In this document: positions 21,934 to 38,855 of the stretch, piece after piece
How positions within the stretch are numbered: position 1 is the first letter of the stretch
How the letters are laid out: every line of letters begins with the position of its first letter
The notes under the pieces: model-generated
The model's database searches: none
Told to the model about the DNA's origin: nothing
What the model saw: only the letters and a program-made list of their open reading frames with translations
Assembly (NCBI RefSeq): GCF_004000905.1
Contig: NZ_BIMD01000033.1
Location: 1-63,677, forward strand
Source: Paenibacillus humicus NBRC 102415
GTDB taxonomy: Bacteria > Bacillota > Bacilli > Paenibacillales > Paenibacillaceae
DNA length: 63,677 nt
Direction of reading: 5' to 3'
Position numbers and translations under genes: made by a program

Positions 21934-21962
21934 ATTTTATCACGTCACACATGCTAATGCAA
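21934..21962 (-). promoter_or_regulatory. Sigma-A promoter of the S10 operon
   Basis: -35 TTGCAT (21957-21962), 17-base spacer, -10 TAAAAT (21934-21939). From here to the tuf terminator (about 280 bases) I see no gene; a TATATA-rich stretch near 22110 might be an upstream promoter, but its -35 is poor. Confidence 0.82.
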
Positions 21963-22246
21963 CATGTAAATAGGCTTGCGCTCATGTTATCTTCTTTTGC
22001 TCGAAAAAGGCTCCTGCAGGCTGTTTTTATCGTTGAAGAATTACGTATACGAGATTCGGATGATTGGATTCCTCCCTGGAATGGAGAGAGTCGATTGCGT
22101 TTCTTCTATATAAATGGAGAGGCGTAATCAACGGCCATCTATGGCCATAAAGGTTGTAGCAGCCAACTCACCGCCCTATTCCTTTTTACAGCCGTTTCAT
22201 CTCAGAACCAGTGCGAAGGATACGAATACAAATTAAAAATGAATAC

Positions 22247-22274
22247 AAAAAAGCCCCCGCCGAAGCGAGGGCTT
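22247..22274 (-). terminator. Intrinsic terminator after tuf
   Basis: On the minus strand AAGCCCTCGC-TTCG-GCGGGGGCTT is followed by TTTT: a GC-rich stem with a UUCG tetraloop, 31 bases after the tuf stop. It separates the str and S10 operons. Confidence 0.95.
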
Positions 22275-22304
22275 GTCCGATCCGCAGCTAGTGCTGCAGG
22301 ATCA

Positions 22305-23495
22305 TTATTTTTGGATGGATGCTACGGCGCCAGCGCCTACCGTACGGCCGCCTTCGCGGATCGAGAAGCGAGTTCCTTCTTCGATAGCGATTGGAGCGAT
22401 CAGTTCAACGGTAACCGTGATGTTGTCGCCAGGCATAACCATTTCCGTACCTTCAGGCAGGTTGATGATGCCCGTTACGTCCGTTGTACGGAAGTAAAAC
22501 TGTGGACGGTAGCCTGTGAAGAAAGGCTTGTGACGTCCGCCCTCTTCTTTGGTCAGGACGTAGATTTGAGCCGTGAAGTTCGTGTGCGGCTTAACCGAAC
22601 CCGGTTTAGCAAGAACTTGTCCACGCTCGATGTCTTTACGGTCAACACCGCGAAGCAGTGCGCCGATGTTGTCGCCCGCTTGAGCGGAGTCCATCAGCTT
22701 GCGGAACATTTCCACGCCCGTAACGACGGATTTGCGGGATTCTTCAGCCAGACCGATGATTTCAACTTCGTCGGAGACTTTGACTACGCCACGGTCGATA
22801 CGGCCAGTTGCAACCGTACCACGGCCCGTGATCGTGAACACGTCCTCGACAGGCATAAGGAAAGGCTTAGCCGTGTCGCGCTCAGGAGTCGGGATGTACG
22901 TATCAACTTGCTCGAAGAGCTCGATGATTTTGTCAGCCCAAGGACCGTCTGGGTTTTGCAGAGCTTCACGAGCAGCGCCGCGGATGATTGGAGTGTCGTC
23001 GCCTGGGAACTCATACTCGTTAAGAAGGTCGCGAACTTCCATCTCAACCAGCTCGAGGAGCTCTTCGTCTTCAACCATGTCGCATTTGTTCAGGAATACG
23101 ACGATGTAAGGCACGCCTACTTGGCGGGAGAGCAGGATGTGCTCGCGCGTTTGCGGCATAGGGCCGTCAGCTGCGGATACAACCAGGATCGCGCCGTCCA
23201 TTTGAGCTGCGCCGGTGATCATGTTTTTAACATAGTCGGCGTGGCCTGGGCAGTCAACGTGTGCATAGTGACGGTTAGGCGTTTCGTACTCAACGTGAGC
23301 CGTGGAGATCGTGATACCGCGCTCGCGCTCTTCTGGAGCTTTGTCGATTTGGTCGAAAGCCGTAGCTACGCCGCCGTATTTTTTGGAAAGAACAGTCGTG
23401 ATGGCAGCCGTCAGCGTCGTTTTACCATGGTCGACGTGACCGATCGTACCGATGTTAACGTGCGGTTTATTACGTTCAAATTTAGCTTTTGCCAT
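22305..23495 (-). CDS. tuf: Elongation factor Tu
   Basis: A 396-residue GTPase that delivers aminoacyl-tRNA. G-motifs: GHVDHGKT (19-26), the switch I RGITI (59-63), DCPGH (81-85) and NKCD (136-139). The elfamycin-binding regions show no obvious change. Last gene of the str operon; the 97-base gap after fusA holds a strong hairpin. Confidence 0.99.
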   Translation of the reverse strand: MAKAKFERNKPHVNIGTIGHVDHGKTTLTAAITTVLSKKYGGVATAFDQIDKAPEERERGITISTAHVEYETPNRHYAHVDCPGHADYVKNMITGAAQMDGAILVVSAADGPMPQTREHILLSRQVGVPYIVVFLNKCDMVEDEELLELVEMEVRDLLNEYEFPGDDTPIIRGAAREALQNPDGPWADKIIELFEQVDTYIPTPERDTAKPFLMPVEDVFTITGRGTVATGRIDRGVVKVSDEVEIIGLAEESRKSVVTGVEMFRKLMDSAQAGDNIGALLRGVDRKDIERGQVLAKPGSVKPHTNFTAQIYVLTKEEGGRHKPFFTGYRPQFYFRTTDVTGIINLPEGTEMVMPGDNITVTVELIAPIAIEEGTRFSIREGGRTVGAGAVASIQK

Positions 23496-23535
23496 TGAAC
23501 TTAATCCTCCTTAAGGTCAGGAAAGTTTATGTTAG

Positions 23536-23574
23536 GTGACAGACGAACGCCGCAAGCGGCTCTTCGCCTGTCAC
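23536..23574 (-). other. Long hairpin in the fusA-tuf spacer
   Basis: The transcript between fusA and tuf can form GTGACAG...CTGTCAC extended by GCGAA/TTCGT and GCCGC/GCGGC, nearly 18 pairs over 39 bases. No U-run follows, so it is probably not a terminator. It may act as an RNA-processing or stability element letting tuf be expressed above fusA. Confidence 0.6.
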
Positions 23575-23592
23575 AGCGAACCTATATAGAGA

Positions 23593-25668
23593 TTACTCCG
23601 ATTTGCTCTTGGAAACAATCTCTTCTTGGATCGATTTCGGAACTTCTTCGTAGTGGGAGAGTTCCATGGAGAACACGCCGCGACCTTGGGTACCGGAGCG
23701 AAGTGTCGTGGAATATCCGAACATCTCGGCGAGAGGCACCTTGGCACGAACGATTTGCGCGCCAGCGCGCGAATCCATGCCTTCGATGCGTCCGCGACGG
23801 GAGTTCAGCATGCCCATGACGTCGCCCATGTACTCTTCTGGAATCGTGACTTCGACCTTCATGATCGGCTCGAGAATGACAGGTTTACACTTGTCTTTCG
23901 CAGCCTTGAGGGCCATGGAGCCCGCGATCTTGAACGCCATCTCCGAGGAGTCGACGTCATGATAGGATCCGTCGACGATCGTAGCTTTGATGTCGACCAG
24001 CGGGAAGCCTGCGATGACACCATTTTTCATGGACTCTTCGATACCCGCTTGAGTTGGGCCGATGAATTCACGAGGTACGACGCCGCCGACGACTTTGTTC
24101 TCGAAGATAAAGCCGCTGCCCGGCTCGAGTGGTTCGAATTCGATCCACACGTGGCCGAACTGGCCGCGACCGCCGGATTGGCGAACGAACTTGCCTTCGA
24201 CTTTAGCCGCTTGACGGAACGTCTCACGGTAAGCAACTTGCGGTTTACCAACGTTCGTCTCTACTTTGAATTCGCGGAGCATGCGGTCAACGAGGATTTC
24301 AAGGTGAAGCTCACCCATGCCTGCGATGATCGTTTGTCCCGTTTCTTCGTCCGTATGAGCACGGAACGTCGGATCCTCTTCCGAAAGCTTCTGCAGAGCG
24401 ATACCCATCTTGTCTTGGTCAGCCTTGGTCTTAGGCTCAACCGCAAGCTGGATAACCGGCTCAGGGAAGTTCATGGATTCGAGGATGACCGGATTCTTCT
24501 CGTCGCACAGCGTATCGCCAGTCGTCGTATCCTTCAGGCCTACTGCAGCGGCGATGTCGCCGGAGTATACCGAGCTGATCTCTTGACGGCTGTTCGCATG
24601 CATTTGAAGAATACGGCCGACGCGCTCGCGCTTGCCCTTCGTTGCGTTCACAACGTAAGAACCGGAGTTCAGAACGCCGGAGTAAACGCGGAAGAAGGTC
24701 AGCTTGCCGACGAAAGGATCCGTCATGATTTTGAATGCGAGAGCCGAGAACGGCGCTTCGTCGGAAGATTCGCGGGTCGTCTCCGTACCATCCTCAAGGG
24801 TACCCTTGATAGCAGGAACGTCGATTGGAGCCGGCAGATAGTCAACGACTGCATCCAGCATCATTTGAACGCCTTTGTTGCGGTACGAGGAGCCAGCGAT
24901 GACCGGGAAGATCTTCACTTCGACAACGCCCTTGCGGAGCGCCGCTTTGAGTTCTGGAATGGTGATTTCTTCGCCTTCCAGATACTTCATCATGAGTTCT
25001 TCGTCCAGCTCGGCCACTTTCTCGACCAGCTCTGCGCGGAGCTCTTCGGCTTGATCAGCCAGCTCGGCAGGAATTTCGACTTGCTCAGGATCTTTTCCGA
25101 GGTCGTCTTTGTATTTGTAGGCAACACGTTCAACGAGATCGATTACGCCGACAAAATCATTCTCGGCGCCAATCGGCAGTTGAATCGCGACAGCATTGGC
25201 TTGCAGACGATCGCGCATGTCTTTGATGACATTCAGGAAGTCCGCGCCGATGATGTCCATTTTGTTGATGTAGGCAATCCGGGGAACGTTGTAGCGGTCA
25301 GCCTGGCGCCATACAGTTTCGGACTGAGGCTCAACGCCTTCCTTTGCACTGAAAACACCAACTGCCCCGTCCAATACGCGCAGGGAACGTTCAACTTCTA
25401 CGGTGAAGTCAACGTGTCCCGGGGTGTCGATAATATTGATGCGGTTACCCTTCCACTGAGCGGTCGTCGCGGCAGACGTAATCGTGATGCCGCGCTCCTG
25501 CTCTTGCTCCATCCAGTCCATCGTCGCTGCACCTTCGTGCACTTCGCCGATTTTGTGGGTACGGCCTGTGTAGAACAGGATCCGTTCGGTCGTGGTGGTT
25601 TTACCCGCATCGATATGCGCCATAATCCCGATGTTACGCGTATTTGCCAAGGAGAACTCTCTTGCCAT
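23593..25668 (-). CDS. fusA: Elongation factor G
   Basis: A 691-residue translocase GTPase. The G1 motif [18 protein letters not shown] and NKMD are all present, followed by domains II-V; the domain IV tip that enters the A site lies around 500. The ATG at 25668 ([12 protein letters not shown]) follows GAAGGGAGA; a start six codons earlier would swallow that site. Sequence is a full-length housekeeping EF-G, not a FusB or Tet protein. Confidence 0.98.
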   Translation of the reverse strand: MAREFSLANTRNIGIMAHIDAGKTTTTERILFYTGRTHKIGEVHEGAATMDWMEQEQERGITITSAATTAQWKGNRINIIDTPGHVDFTVEVERSLRVLDGAVGVFSAKEGVEPQSETVWRQADRYNVPRIAYINKMDIIGADFLNVIKDMRDRLQANAVAIQLPIGAENDFVGVIDLVERVAYKYKDDLGKDPEQVEIPAELADQAEELRAELVEKVAELDEELMMKYLEGEEITIPELKAALRKGVVEVKIFPVIAGSSYRNKGVQMMLDAVVDYLPAPIDVPAIKGTLEDGTETTRESSDEAPFSALAFKIMTDPFVGKLTFFRVYSGVLNSGSYVVNATKGKRERVGRILQMHANSRQEISSVYSGDIAAAVGLKDTTTGDTLCDEKNPVILESMNFPEPVIQLAVEPKTKADQDKMGIALQKLSEEDPTFRAHTDEETGQTIIAGMGELHLEILVDRMLREFKVETNVGKPQVAYRETFRQAAKVEGKFVRQSGGRGQFGHVWIEFEPLEPGSGFIFENKVVGGVVPREFIGPTQAGIEESMKNGVIAGFPLVDIKATIVDGSYHDVDSSEMAFKIAGSMALKAAKDKCKPVILEPIMKVEVTIPEEYMGDVMGMLNSRRGRIEGMDSRAGAQIVRAKVPLAEMFGYSTTLRSGTQGRGVFSMELSHYEEVPKSIQEEIVSKSKSE

Positions 25669-25703
25669 TGGAATGTCTCCCTTCAAATTGTACTGCTAGA
25701 ATC

Positions 25704-26174
25704 CTACCAGCGGTAGTGAGCGAATGCTTTGTTGGCTTCCGCCATTTTGTGCGTGTCTTCGCGTTTTTTAACGGAAGCGCCCGTGTTGTTGGATGCGTCG
25801 AGAATTTCAGCTGCAAGACGCTCTTCCATCGTTTTCTCCCCGCGGTTACGCGAGTAGTTCACGAGCCAACGGAGACCAAGCGCGGTACGGCGCTCAGGTT
25901 TAACTTCGATCGGCACCTGGTAGTTGGCGCCGCCTACACGGCGGGCTTTAACTTCCAGTACAGGCATGATGTTCTTCAGGGCTGCTTCGAACACTTCCAT
26001 CGGATCTTTGCCGGAGCGCTCTTGAATCAGTTTGAAGGCATCATACAGCAGTGTTGCGGCAACGCCGCGCTTGCCGTCGATCATGATGCGGTTGATGAGA
26101 CGTGTAACGAGCTTGCTGTTGTAGATAGGATCCGGCAGTACGTCGCGTTTTGTTACAGGACCTTTACGTGGCAT
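25704..26174 (-). CDS. rpsG: 30S ribosomal protein S7
   Basis: A 156-residue head-assembly protein, the classical repressor of str operons. [16 protein letters not shown] and the C-terminal [14 protein letters not shown]-type end (here [13 protein letters not shown]) are standard. Confidence 0.98.
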   Translation of the reverse strand: MPRKGPVTKRDVLPDPIYNSKLVTRLINRIMIDGKRGVAATLLYDAFKLIQERSGKDPMEVFEAALKNIMPVLEVKARRVGGANYQVPIEVKPERRTALGLRWLVNYSRNRGEKTMEERLAAEILDASNNTGASVKKREDTHKMAEANKAFAHYRW

Positions 26175-26227
26175 GTAGCAAGTCCCCCTTTCCCTCAGTA
26201 TCTAATAAGTTGAAGTTTATAAAAGTC

Positions 26228-26647
26228 TTACTTTTTAACTTTAGGACGCTTCGCGCCATATTTGGAACGAGCTTGCATACGGTTGTTGACGCCAGCCGTA
26301 TCCAATGCACCGCGAACGATATGGTAACGTACGCCCGGAAGGTCTTTTACACGTCCGCCGCGGATCAGAACGACGCTGTGCTCTTGCAGGTTGTGTCCGA
26401 TACCCGGAATGTAAGCCGTAACCTCTACGCGGTTCGTCAGACGAACACGAGCGTATTTGCGAAGTGCGGAGTTAGGCTTCTTCGGAGTCATCGTGCCTAC
26501 GCGAGTGCAGACACCGCGTTTTTGCGGAGCGCTGATTTCCGTAGCCTCACGCTTCAGGGCATTGAATCCCCGCTGCAGTGCTGGCGATTTGGACTTGACC
26601 ACTTTTGCTTGACGGCCCTTGCGGACCAGTTGGTTGATTGTTGGCAT
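26228..26647 (-). CDS. rpsL: 30S ribosomal protein S12
   Basis: A 139-residue decoding-centre protein. The ATG at 26647 ([11 protein letters not shown]) follows GGGGGTGG; the frame extends to 26743, but the extra part is not S12-like. The two loops where streptomycin resistance arises, [11 protein letters not shown] and [11 protein letters not shown], are wild type, so susceptibility is expected. Confidence 0.98.
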   Translation of the reverse strand: MPTINQLVRKGRQAKVVKSKSPALQRGFNALKREATEISAPQKRGVCTRVGTMTPKKPNSALRKYARVRLTNRVEVTAYIPGIGHNLQEHSVVLIRGGRVKDLPGVRYHIVRGALDTAGVNNRMQARSKYGAKRPKVKK

Positions 26648-26806
26648 GTCGGTTGCCACCCCCTTCCCATAATTCATGAAACGCTGAACTGATTGACGCT
26701 CATTATTTAAGCCCACAGATCCAGGCGGTTCATCTTTGGACAAACAAAAGTTTTTGCCTGACGTATTGAGCGGAAAAATCCGAACCTTACCGGCAAAAAC
26801 AACGTC

Positions 26807-27037
26807 CTACTCTTCATCTCCAACCATTGCTGCCATCGCGGCTCCGACGTCAATCCCGCATTGCTCTCCGAGATCGGTCATCGTCTCCGTCCAAGTCACT
26901 GGCACGCTCATTCTTCCGCATAACTCGACGATAGCGCCGGTCAGCCTGTCATCAGCGTCTCTGGCTACATAGACGTGAATCGCCTTGCCTGATTCAACGG
27001 TCTTGGTCGTCTGCTTCGTGCCAATCTTGTAAGCCAT
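26807..27037 (-). CDS. L7Ae-family ribosomal protein (YbxF-like)
   Basis: A 76-residue protein in the position of B. subtilis ybxF, just upstream of rpsL. Members of this L7Ae/L30e family bind K-turns in RNA. It begins MAYKIGTKQTTK and contains KAIHVYVARDADDR and CGRMSVPVTWTETM. The ATG at 27037 follows AAGGATGG; a longer frame to 27115 would cross the promoter -10 region. First gene of the str operon here. Confidence 0.92.
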   Translation of the reverse strand: MAYKIGTKQTTKTVESGKAIHVYVARDADDRLTGAIVELCGRMSVPVTWTETMTDLGEQCGIDVGAAMAAMVGDEE

Positions 27038-27090
27038 GGATTCACCATCCTTGCTTAAGCACAGAAATCCACTCACAGGCACACTTCGAT

Positions 27091-27120
27091 ATAGTAGCAC
27101 TAGACTTATCCCCATGTCAA
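27091..27120 (-). promoter_or_regulatory. Sigma-A promoter of the str operon
   Basis: -35 TTGACA (27115-27120, perfect), 18-base spacer, -10 TACTAT (27091-27096). It lies between the rpoC terminator and the L7Ae-like gene, so rpsL-rpsG-fusA-tuf has its own start. Confidence 0.88.
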
Positions 27121-27173
27121 GATGGGCTTGTCCATTTGCTCAAAAGATATTCCGGTTCAAAGAGCACGCCCAT

Positions 27174-27207
27174 AAAAGAGCAGCCGCCCGAAGGCCGGGC
27201 AGCTGCT
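27174..27207 (-). terminator. Intrinsic terminator after rpoC
   Basis: AGCAGCTGCCCG pairs with CGGGCGGCTGCT around GCCTT and is followed by CTTTTATG on the minus strand, about 46 bases after the rpoC stop. Confidence 0.88.
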
Positions 27208-27253
27208 GATGTGGAGCGGTATTGCAAGGTTCCGAAGATTTCCGGTTGAATTG

Positions 27254-30883
<3,630 letters not shown>

Positions 30884-30918
30884 GGAGCAACCCTCCTTAG
30901 TTCAAGTATGGCTTAGGC

Positions 30919-34464
<3,546 letters not shown>

Positions 34465-34828
34465 CTTAACCTCACCCCTCATGTCTGCTTCTCAGCGTGA
34501 TAAGCGCACTCATGAAACATGACCTAGCCAGACCTCAGCCGGTTACCTTCGGGCCGGCCGGTTTGAGCCTCAATCCCATGGTGGTAAATAAAGAAAAGCC
34601 CTTATCGAAGTGGTTTCGAAAAAAGAGCATACTTCCGGTCTGAAACCTCGGCCTCCCCCACATGGACGAACCATAGGGAAGACATGGTCTCCTATCATGT
34701 AATTTTGCCCAAAATCTAAACATTATACGTCAAAAACCAATTTTGTATGCATGGCGCATCAAATAAATAATTCTTGACATTTTAGCGGACTAAAGAGATT
34801 CCGCCTATTTTAATGCTGACATTTCATA
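34465..34828 (-). other. Long rpoBC 5' leader
   Basis: About 360 bases separate the rpoB promoter from its start codon. Within them GGTTTC (34640s) can pair with GAAACC, followed by TCGAAaccacTTCGA and the U-rich tract GGGCTTTTCTTTATTT, an arrangement that could work as an attenuator. Nearer rpoB, CCGGCCGG and CCGGTTACC/GGTAACCGG-type pairs occur. A 62-codon open frame here (34535-34723) has no coding look. No known leader family was recognised. Confidence 0.4.
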
Positions 34829-34857
34829 ATAATAGCACATCGACAAAGGCGAGTCAA
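34829..34857 (-). promoter_or_regulatory. Sigma-A promoter of rpoBC
   Basis: -35 TTGACT (34852-34857), 17-base spacer, -10 TATTAT (34829-34834). The surrounding 150 bases are AT-rich compared with the rest, typical of a strong promoter. Confidence 0.88.
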
Positions 34858-34877
34858 CAAAAATGAGAATTTAGTCT

Positions 34878-35078
34878 CTAGTCAAAAACAGGAGCACACG
34901 ATAAGGCGATGACCATCCCTTCATGACGCATCGCGCGACGATAGTCGTTCCAATCTTCATTGTCGACAGATGGCTTGATTTAGCGGGTCATGAAGGATGA
35001 ATCCGACGCCATGGCTGTCCGCCGGCTCCGCCATGGCGAGATCAACCTTGACCGCTGCTCCGAGAGGTTGATTGCCGG
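34878..35078 (-). other. Coding-like remnant downstream of the ybxB-like gene
   Basis: After the methyltransferase stop the minus strand still reads like protein in other frames. One frame, entering from within the methyltransferase gene, runs through GAAVKVDLAMAEPADSHGVG and GFILHDPLNQ to a stop at 34957. A shifted frame then gives SVDNEDWNDYRRAMRHEG and ends in VFD at 34878. Neither has a start codon with a ribosome site. Together they look like a broken gene or a frameshifted tail. The stretch also has inverted repeats, for example CGCCATGG/CCATGGCG and a 13-bp pair CATCCC-TTCATGAC/GTCATGAA-GGATG. I recognise no family. Confidence 0.3.
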
Positions 35079-35687
35079 CTAATTGTCCAAGGAACGGATC
35101 GCCTTGAAAATCCGAAACCCTTTATCCTTGCCGACTTCCTTGACGCGGCCGAACAGCTGCTGAAGCTTGGCTTCGGCAGAAGGAGCCCCCTGCTTCTTTT
35201 GAATGACCACCCACATGCTGCCGCCGGGCTTCAGCAACGAATACCCTTCCTCAAATATTCGGTGAACAGTCGCTTTGCCTGCCCGAATCGGCGGATTCGT
35301 CAAGATGACATCAAACGGCTCGCCGCCGGCTTTCTCGAACAGATCGCTCTGCTGTATGCGCACATTGGCAATTCCATTCAGCTTCGCATTCTCTCCGGCC
35401 AGCTCTACGGCTCGCTCATTGATATCCAGCATGACAACCTGTCCTTGCGGCGCCAGCCGCGCTGCCGTCAGTCCGATGGGGCCATAGCCGCAGCCGACAT
35501 CCAGCACCCGGTCAGCCTCGCCGATTTCCATCTCCTCGATGAGGAAACGGCTGCCGTAGTCGATTCCGCTTTTGGAAAAGACTCCGTTGTCCGTCATGAA
35601 CTGAAACCGGAAGCCTCTCAGCTCCGTCTCATGCTTCTGCCGGTTCTGCTGCGTTCCCGGCGTACGGGAATAGTAGTGGTCCGACAT
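35079..35687 (-). CDS. Class I SAM methyltransferase, RsmC/YbxB-like
   Basis: A 202-residue SAM-dependent methyltransferase in the slot of B. subtilis ybxB, between rplL and rpoB. Motif I is VLDVGCGYGPIG (about 62-73) and motif IV is TNPPIR, the NPP signature of N6-adenine and N2-guanine methyltransferases such as RsmC, which modify 16S rRNA. The exact target is not known from sequence. Two ATGs follow AAGGAGGGAC; I use the second (35687) for spacing. It sits after a terminator-like hairpin, so it may be expressed by read-through. Confidence 0.9.
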   Translation of the reverse strand: MSDHYYSRTPGTQQNRQKHETELRGFRFQFMTDNGVFSKSGIDYGSRFLIEEMEIGEADRVLDVGCGYGPIGLTAARLAPQGQVVMLDINERAVELAGENAKLNGIANVRIQQSDLFEKAGGEPFDVILTNPPIRAGKATVHRIFEEGYSLLKPGGSMWVVIQKKQGAPSAEAKLQQLFGRVKEVGKDKGFRIFKAIRSLDN

Positions 35688-35721
35688 CATGTCCCTCCTT
35701 CCGGGTATGCCTTCTCATAGA

Positions 35722-35759
35722 GAGAACCCCTTGGAACCGCGAGGCTCCAAGGGGTTCTC
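35722..35759 (-). terminator. Hairpin terminator between rplL and the methyltransferase gene
   Basis: A perfect 14-bp stem GAGAACCCCTTGGA/TCCAAGGGGTTCTC with a 10-base loop lies 19 bases after the rplL stop. Only a short TCTCTAT follows, so termination is probably partial, which would let rplJL be made in excess of rpoBC. Confidence 0.75.
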
Positions 35760-35777
35760 AAGCTTTTAAGAGAAAGC

Positions 35778-36140
35778 TTATTTCACTTCTACAGCTGCGC
35801 CTGCTTCTTCAAGCTTAGCTTTGATAGCTTCTGCTTCTTCTTTAGCTACTTTTTCTTTGATTGCTTTTGGAGCGTTGTCGACAACTTCTTTCGCTTCTTT
35901 CAGGCCAAGACCTGTCAGCTCGCGAACGACTTTGATGACGTTGATTTTGGAAGCGCCAGCGCTCGTAAGGATAACGTCGAATTCGGATTGCTCTTCAACT
36001 TCAGCAGCGCCGCCGCCAGCAGCTACAACCGTAGGTGCAGCAGCCGTTACGCCGAATTCTTCTTCGATTGCTTTAACGAGATCGTTCAGTTCCAGAACGT
36101 TCATGCCTTTAATGGCTTCCAAGATTTGTTCGTTGCTCAT
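35778..36140 (-). CDS. rplL: 50S ribosomal protein L7/L12
   Basis: A 120-residue stalk protein: an N-terminal dimer domain, an Ala/Gly-rich hinge (about 35-50), and the C-terminal factor-binding domain with [20 protein letters not shown]. The ATG at 36140 follows TGGAGG; the frame to 36203 is spurious. Confidence 0.98.
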   Translation of the reverse strand: MSNEQILEAIKGMNVLELNDLVKAIEEEFGVTAAAPTVVAAGGGAAEVEEQSEFDVILTSAGASKINVIKVVRELTGLGLKEAKEVVDNAPKAIKEKVAKEEAEAIKAKLEEAGAAVEVK

Positions 36141-36259
36141 GGTTGAACCTCCATTGGGTATAAGTTTTTTTGGTGGTGATGGATGCCGGCTATGCCGGCG
36201 CAAGGATCAAGCAATTCCTGCCGGCAGCCCGATGGCCGCCGGACGGAGGAAAATCGTTT

Positions 36260-36763
36260 TTAGGCTTCCGCTTCTTGCTTTTCCGCCACGGCTTTGACCG
36301 CCAGCGCGAAGTTGCGCATAGGAGCCTGGAGGACGCTGAGGAGCATGGAGAGCAGGCCGTCGCGGGATGGCAGGTCTGCCAGCGCCTTGATTTGGGCTGC
36401 GTCTACGACTTGGCCTTCGAGGATGCCGCCTTTTACTTTCAGGGCGTCATTTTTCTTGGCGAAGTCGGAGATGATTTTTGCAGGAGCTACGACGTCGTCC
36501 GCGCCGAAGGCGATAGCCGTCGGACCCGCGAGAACTTCTGTCAGACCGGAAAGCTCGGCGGATTCGGACGCGCGGCGAACGAGGGAGTTTTTGAGAACCT
36601 GGAATTCGATGCCTGCTTCGCGAAGCTGCCTGCGCAGTTCCGTTACTTGAGCCACGTTCAGTCCACGGTAGTCAGCTACAACCGTCGTCGTGCTTGCTTT
36701 CAGCTTGGCGGCGATTTCTTCCACCTGCTGCTGCTTGGATTCGATAACTTTTACGTTTGCCAT
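36260..36763 (-). CDS. rplJ: 50S ribosomal protein L10
   Basis: A 167-residue stalk base protein that carries the L7/L12 dimers on its C-terminal helix. [20 protein letters not shown] is typical. The ATG at 36763 has GGGAGGTG upstream. L10 with L12 represses its own operon by binding the leader described just upstream. Confidence 0.98.
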   Translation of the reverse strand: MANVKVIESKQQQVEEIAAKLKASTTTVVADYRGLNVAQVTELRRQLREAGIEFQVLKNSLVRRASESAELSGLTEVLAGPTAIAFGADDVVAPAKIISDFAKKNDALKVKGGILEGQVVDAAQIKALADLPSRDGLLSMLLSVLQAPMRNFALAVKAVAEKQEAEA

Positions 36764-36837
36764 TTTGTTTACACCTCCCGATGTGGATATCCGTTGCATC
36801 CTTTAGAACGGTTTACCTTCAACCTGCCGGTGCATGA

Positions 36838-36950
36838 ATAAAGGCCTCCGCCAAGACAGCGAAGGCCATGATTGTCCGTTTACGGGAAACGTATATCATA
36901 ACACCTCGGTAGGGGATTAAGCCCGAAGGCACCTACTGTCTTAGGTATGC
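36838..36950 (-). ncRNA. L10 leader RNA with attenuator
   Basis: Between rplA and rplJ the minus strand carries AAGACAGTAGGTGC...CCCCTACCGAGGTGT, the conserved core of Firmicute L10 leaders: AGTAGG pairs with CCTACC and ACCT with AGGT. It is followed by a terminator-like stem GGCCTTCGC/GCGGAGGCC running into TTTATT (36838-36868). Binding of the L10-L12 complex would favour that terminator. The core motif is distinctive enough for a firm call. Confidence 0.85.
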
Positions 36951-36976
36951 GTGTTCTGAAGTTAGAATCGCAGCTC

Positions 36977-37669
36977 TTAGCGGAACGTGGAAACGTTGAC
37001 GCGAGCGCCAGGTCCCATCGTAGAAGATACAGCGATGTTTTTCAGGTAAATCCCTTTTGCCGATGCCGGTTTGGCACGGTTCAGAGCGTCGATCAGCGAT
37101 TTGAGGTTCTCAGCCAGCTTCTCGGCGTCGAACGACACTTTGCCGATCGGTGCATGGATTTGACCTGCACGGTCAAGGCGGTATTCGATCTTACCGGCTT
37201 TGATCTCCTGAACAGCCTTCGTCACGTCGAACGTTACCGTGCCGGCTTTAGGGTTAGGCATGAGGCCTTTACCGCCGAGGATACGTCCGAGCTTGCCGAC
37301 TTCAGCCATCATGTCAGGCGTAGCCACGCAGACATCGAATTCGAACCAGCCTTGTTGAATTTTGTTGATCATGTCCGCATCGCCGACGAAGTCAGCGCCT
37401 GCAGCTTCGGCTTCCTTCGCTTTGTCGCCTTTGGCGAATACGAGGACGCGCTTTGTTTTGCCCGTACCGTGCGGGAGTACAACGACACCGCGAACGGCTT
37501 GGTCTTGTTTCCGCGGGTCGACGCCCAGACGGACAGCCACTTCGACGGATTCGTCGAATTTGGCGGTTGCTGCTTTTTTCACGAGCTCGATTGCTTCAGA
37601 CGGCTCGTAAGTCGCTTCGCTGTCGATCAGCTTAGCGGCTTCAACGTATTTCTTGCCATGCTTTGCCAT
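36977..37669 (-). CDS. rplA: 50S ribosomal protein L1
   Basis: A 230-residue L1-stalk protein that helps move deacylated tRNA out of the E site and represses the rplK-rplA mRNA in many bacteria. [33 protein letters not shown] and [13 protein letters not shown] are standard. The ATG at 37669 is used; the longer frame lies in the spacer. Confidence 0.98.
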   Translation of the reverse strand: MAKHGKKYVEAAKLIDSEATYEPSEAIELVKKAATAKFDESVEVAVRLGVDPRKQDQAVRGVVVLPHGTGKTKRVLVFAKGDKAKEAEAAGADFVGDADMINKIQQGWFEFDVCVATPDMMAEVGKLGRILGGKGLMPNPKAGTVTFDVTKAVQEIKAGKIEYRLDRAGQIHAPIGKVSFDAEKLAENLKSLIDALNRAKPASAKGIYLKNIAVSSTMGPGARVNVSTFR

Positions 37670-37758
37670 GAAGAGTTCCTCCTTATGTGGTGTGTAGCGG
37701 AACGCCTGACGTACAGCCGTCCCTCCCACTGCGAAACCAAGCGGTCCCGCTGTGACGC

Positions 37759-37774
37759 CGCGCCTCGAGGCGCG
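37759..37774. repeat. Perfect palindrome between rplK and rplA
   Basis: CGCGCCTCGAGGCGCG, a 16-bp perfect palindrome 8 bases after the rplK stop, next to a second palindrome GCGGTCCCGC-type at 37741-37750. In RNA it makes a compact hairpin that could slow decay or couple rplK and rplA. No U-run follows. Confidence 0.7.
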
Positions 37775-37781
37775 TCCTGGA

Positions 37782-38207
37782 TTAGTCGACGATCGTTACG
37801 CCCATGCTGCGGGCAGTACCTTCGACCATGCGCATTGCAGCTTCTACGGATGCAGCGTTCAGATCCTGCATTTTTTGTTCTGCGATCTCGCGGACCTTGG
37901 AACGGTTGACCGTAGCGACCTTCTTCTTGTTCGGTTCGCCGGAACCCTTCTCGATGCCTGCTGCTACGCGGAGCAGTACGGCTGCTGGAGGAGTTTTCGT
38001 CTCGAACGTGAAGGAGCGGTCTTCGAATACGGTGATGACGACCGGAATGATCAGGCCGGCTTGATCAGCCGTACGCGCGTTGAACTCTTTACAGAACGCC
38101 ATGATGTTGACGCCTGCTTGACCGAGCGCAGGACCGATTGGCGGAGCCGGGTTGGCTTTGCCTGCCGGAACTTGCAGCTTGACGAGTTTGATGACTTTCT
38201 TTGCCAT
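37782..38207 (-). CDS. rplK: 50S ribosomal protein L11
   Basis: A 141-residue protein of the GTPase-associated centre, needed for RelA activation and bound by thiostrepton. [25 protein letters not shown] contains the Pro-rich linker face and GGVFVSN-type segments are replaced by [16 protein letters not shown], normal for the family. GGAGGTGTAACAC precedes the ATG. Confidence 0.98.
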   Translation of the reverse strand: MAKKVIKLVKLQVPAGKANPAPPIGPALGQAGVNIMAFCKEFNARTADQAGLIIPVVITVFEDRSFTFETKTPPAAVLLRVAAGIEKGSGEPNKKKVATVNRSKVREIAEQKMQDLNAASVEAAMRMVEGTARSMGVTIVD

Positions 38208-38297
38208 GTGTTACACCTCCTGCGATCGAAGTCAGTTGCCTGACATGAAATGCTCATGCCGCCATCCGGATGAATCCGGAGGCCGGAAACCGGTTCA

Positions 38298-38831
38298 TTA
38301 TACCTTCTCGACCTGTGTGTAGTCAAGTTCAACCGGGGTTTCACGACCAAACATGTTGACATGGACTTTCAGCTTGCTCTTGTCCATTTGAATTTCTTCA
38401 ATGACGCCGACAAAGTTAGCAAACGGACCTACTGTAACGCGAACGGTTTCTTTCAGCTCGAATTCCATCTTCGGCTTAGGCTCGGACATTCCCATATGGT
38501 TGAGAATGGCGTCCACTTCCTCCGGAAGCAGTGCCGTCGGCTTGGAGCCGGAACCTGTAGAGCCCACGAATCCCGTTACGCCAGGCGTATTGCGAACAAC
38601 ATACCAAGAATCGTCGGTCTGAATCATTTCCACCAGGACGTATCCCGGATAGACTTTGCGCATGACGGTCTTCTTCTTCCCGTCCTTGTTCACGATTTCT
38701 TCTTCCATCGGAACCAGCACGCGGAAGATCTTGTCTTCCATGCCCATCGATTCGACGCGGCGCTCGAGGTTGGCTTTCACCTTGTTCTCATAGCCCGAGT
38801 AAGTATGAACCACATACCATCTTTTTTCCAT
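38298..38831 (-). CDS. nusG: Transcription termination/antitermination protein NusG
   Basis: A 177-residue RNA-polymerase clamp-binding factor: N-terminal NGN domain (EKRWYVVHTYSGYENKVK at the start, MRKVYPGYVLVEM near 60-72) and C-terminal KOW domain (VRVTVGPFANFVGVIEEI). The ATG at 38831 follows AAGGTGG. It follows secE by 24 bases. Confidence 0.98.
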   Translation of the reverse strand: MEKRWYVVHTYSGYENKVKANLERRVESMGMEDKIFRVLVPMEEEIVNKDGKKKTVMRKVYPGYVLVEMIQTDDSWYVVRNTPGVTGFVGSTGSGSKPTALLPEEVDAILNHMGMSEPKPKMEFELKETVRVTVGPFANFVGVIEEIQMDKSKLKVHVNMFGRETPVELDYTQVEKV

Positions 38832-38855
38832 TAACAATCCACCTTTGGACCCTTC

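Noticed and set aside
34535-34723. 62-codon open frame in the rpoB leader
   Set aside because: No ribosome site, odd composition and no family resemblance; it lies between the promoter and rpoB and is most likely chance.
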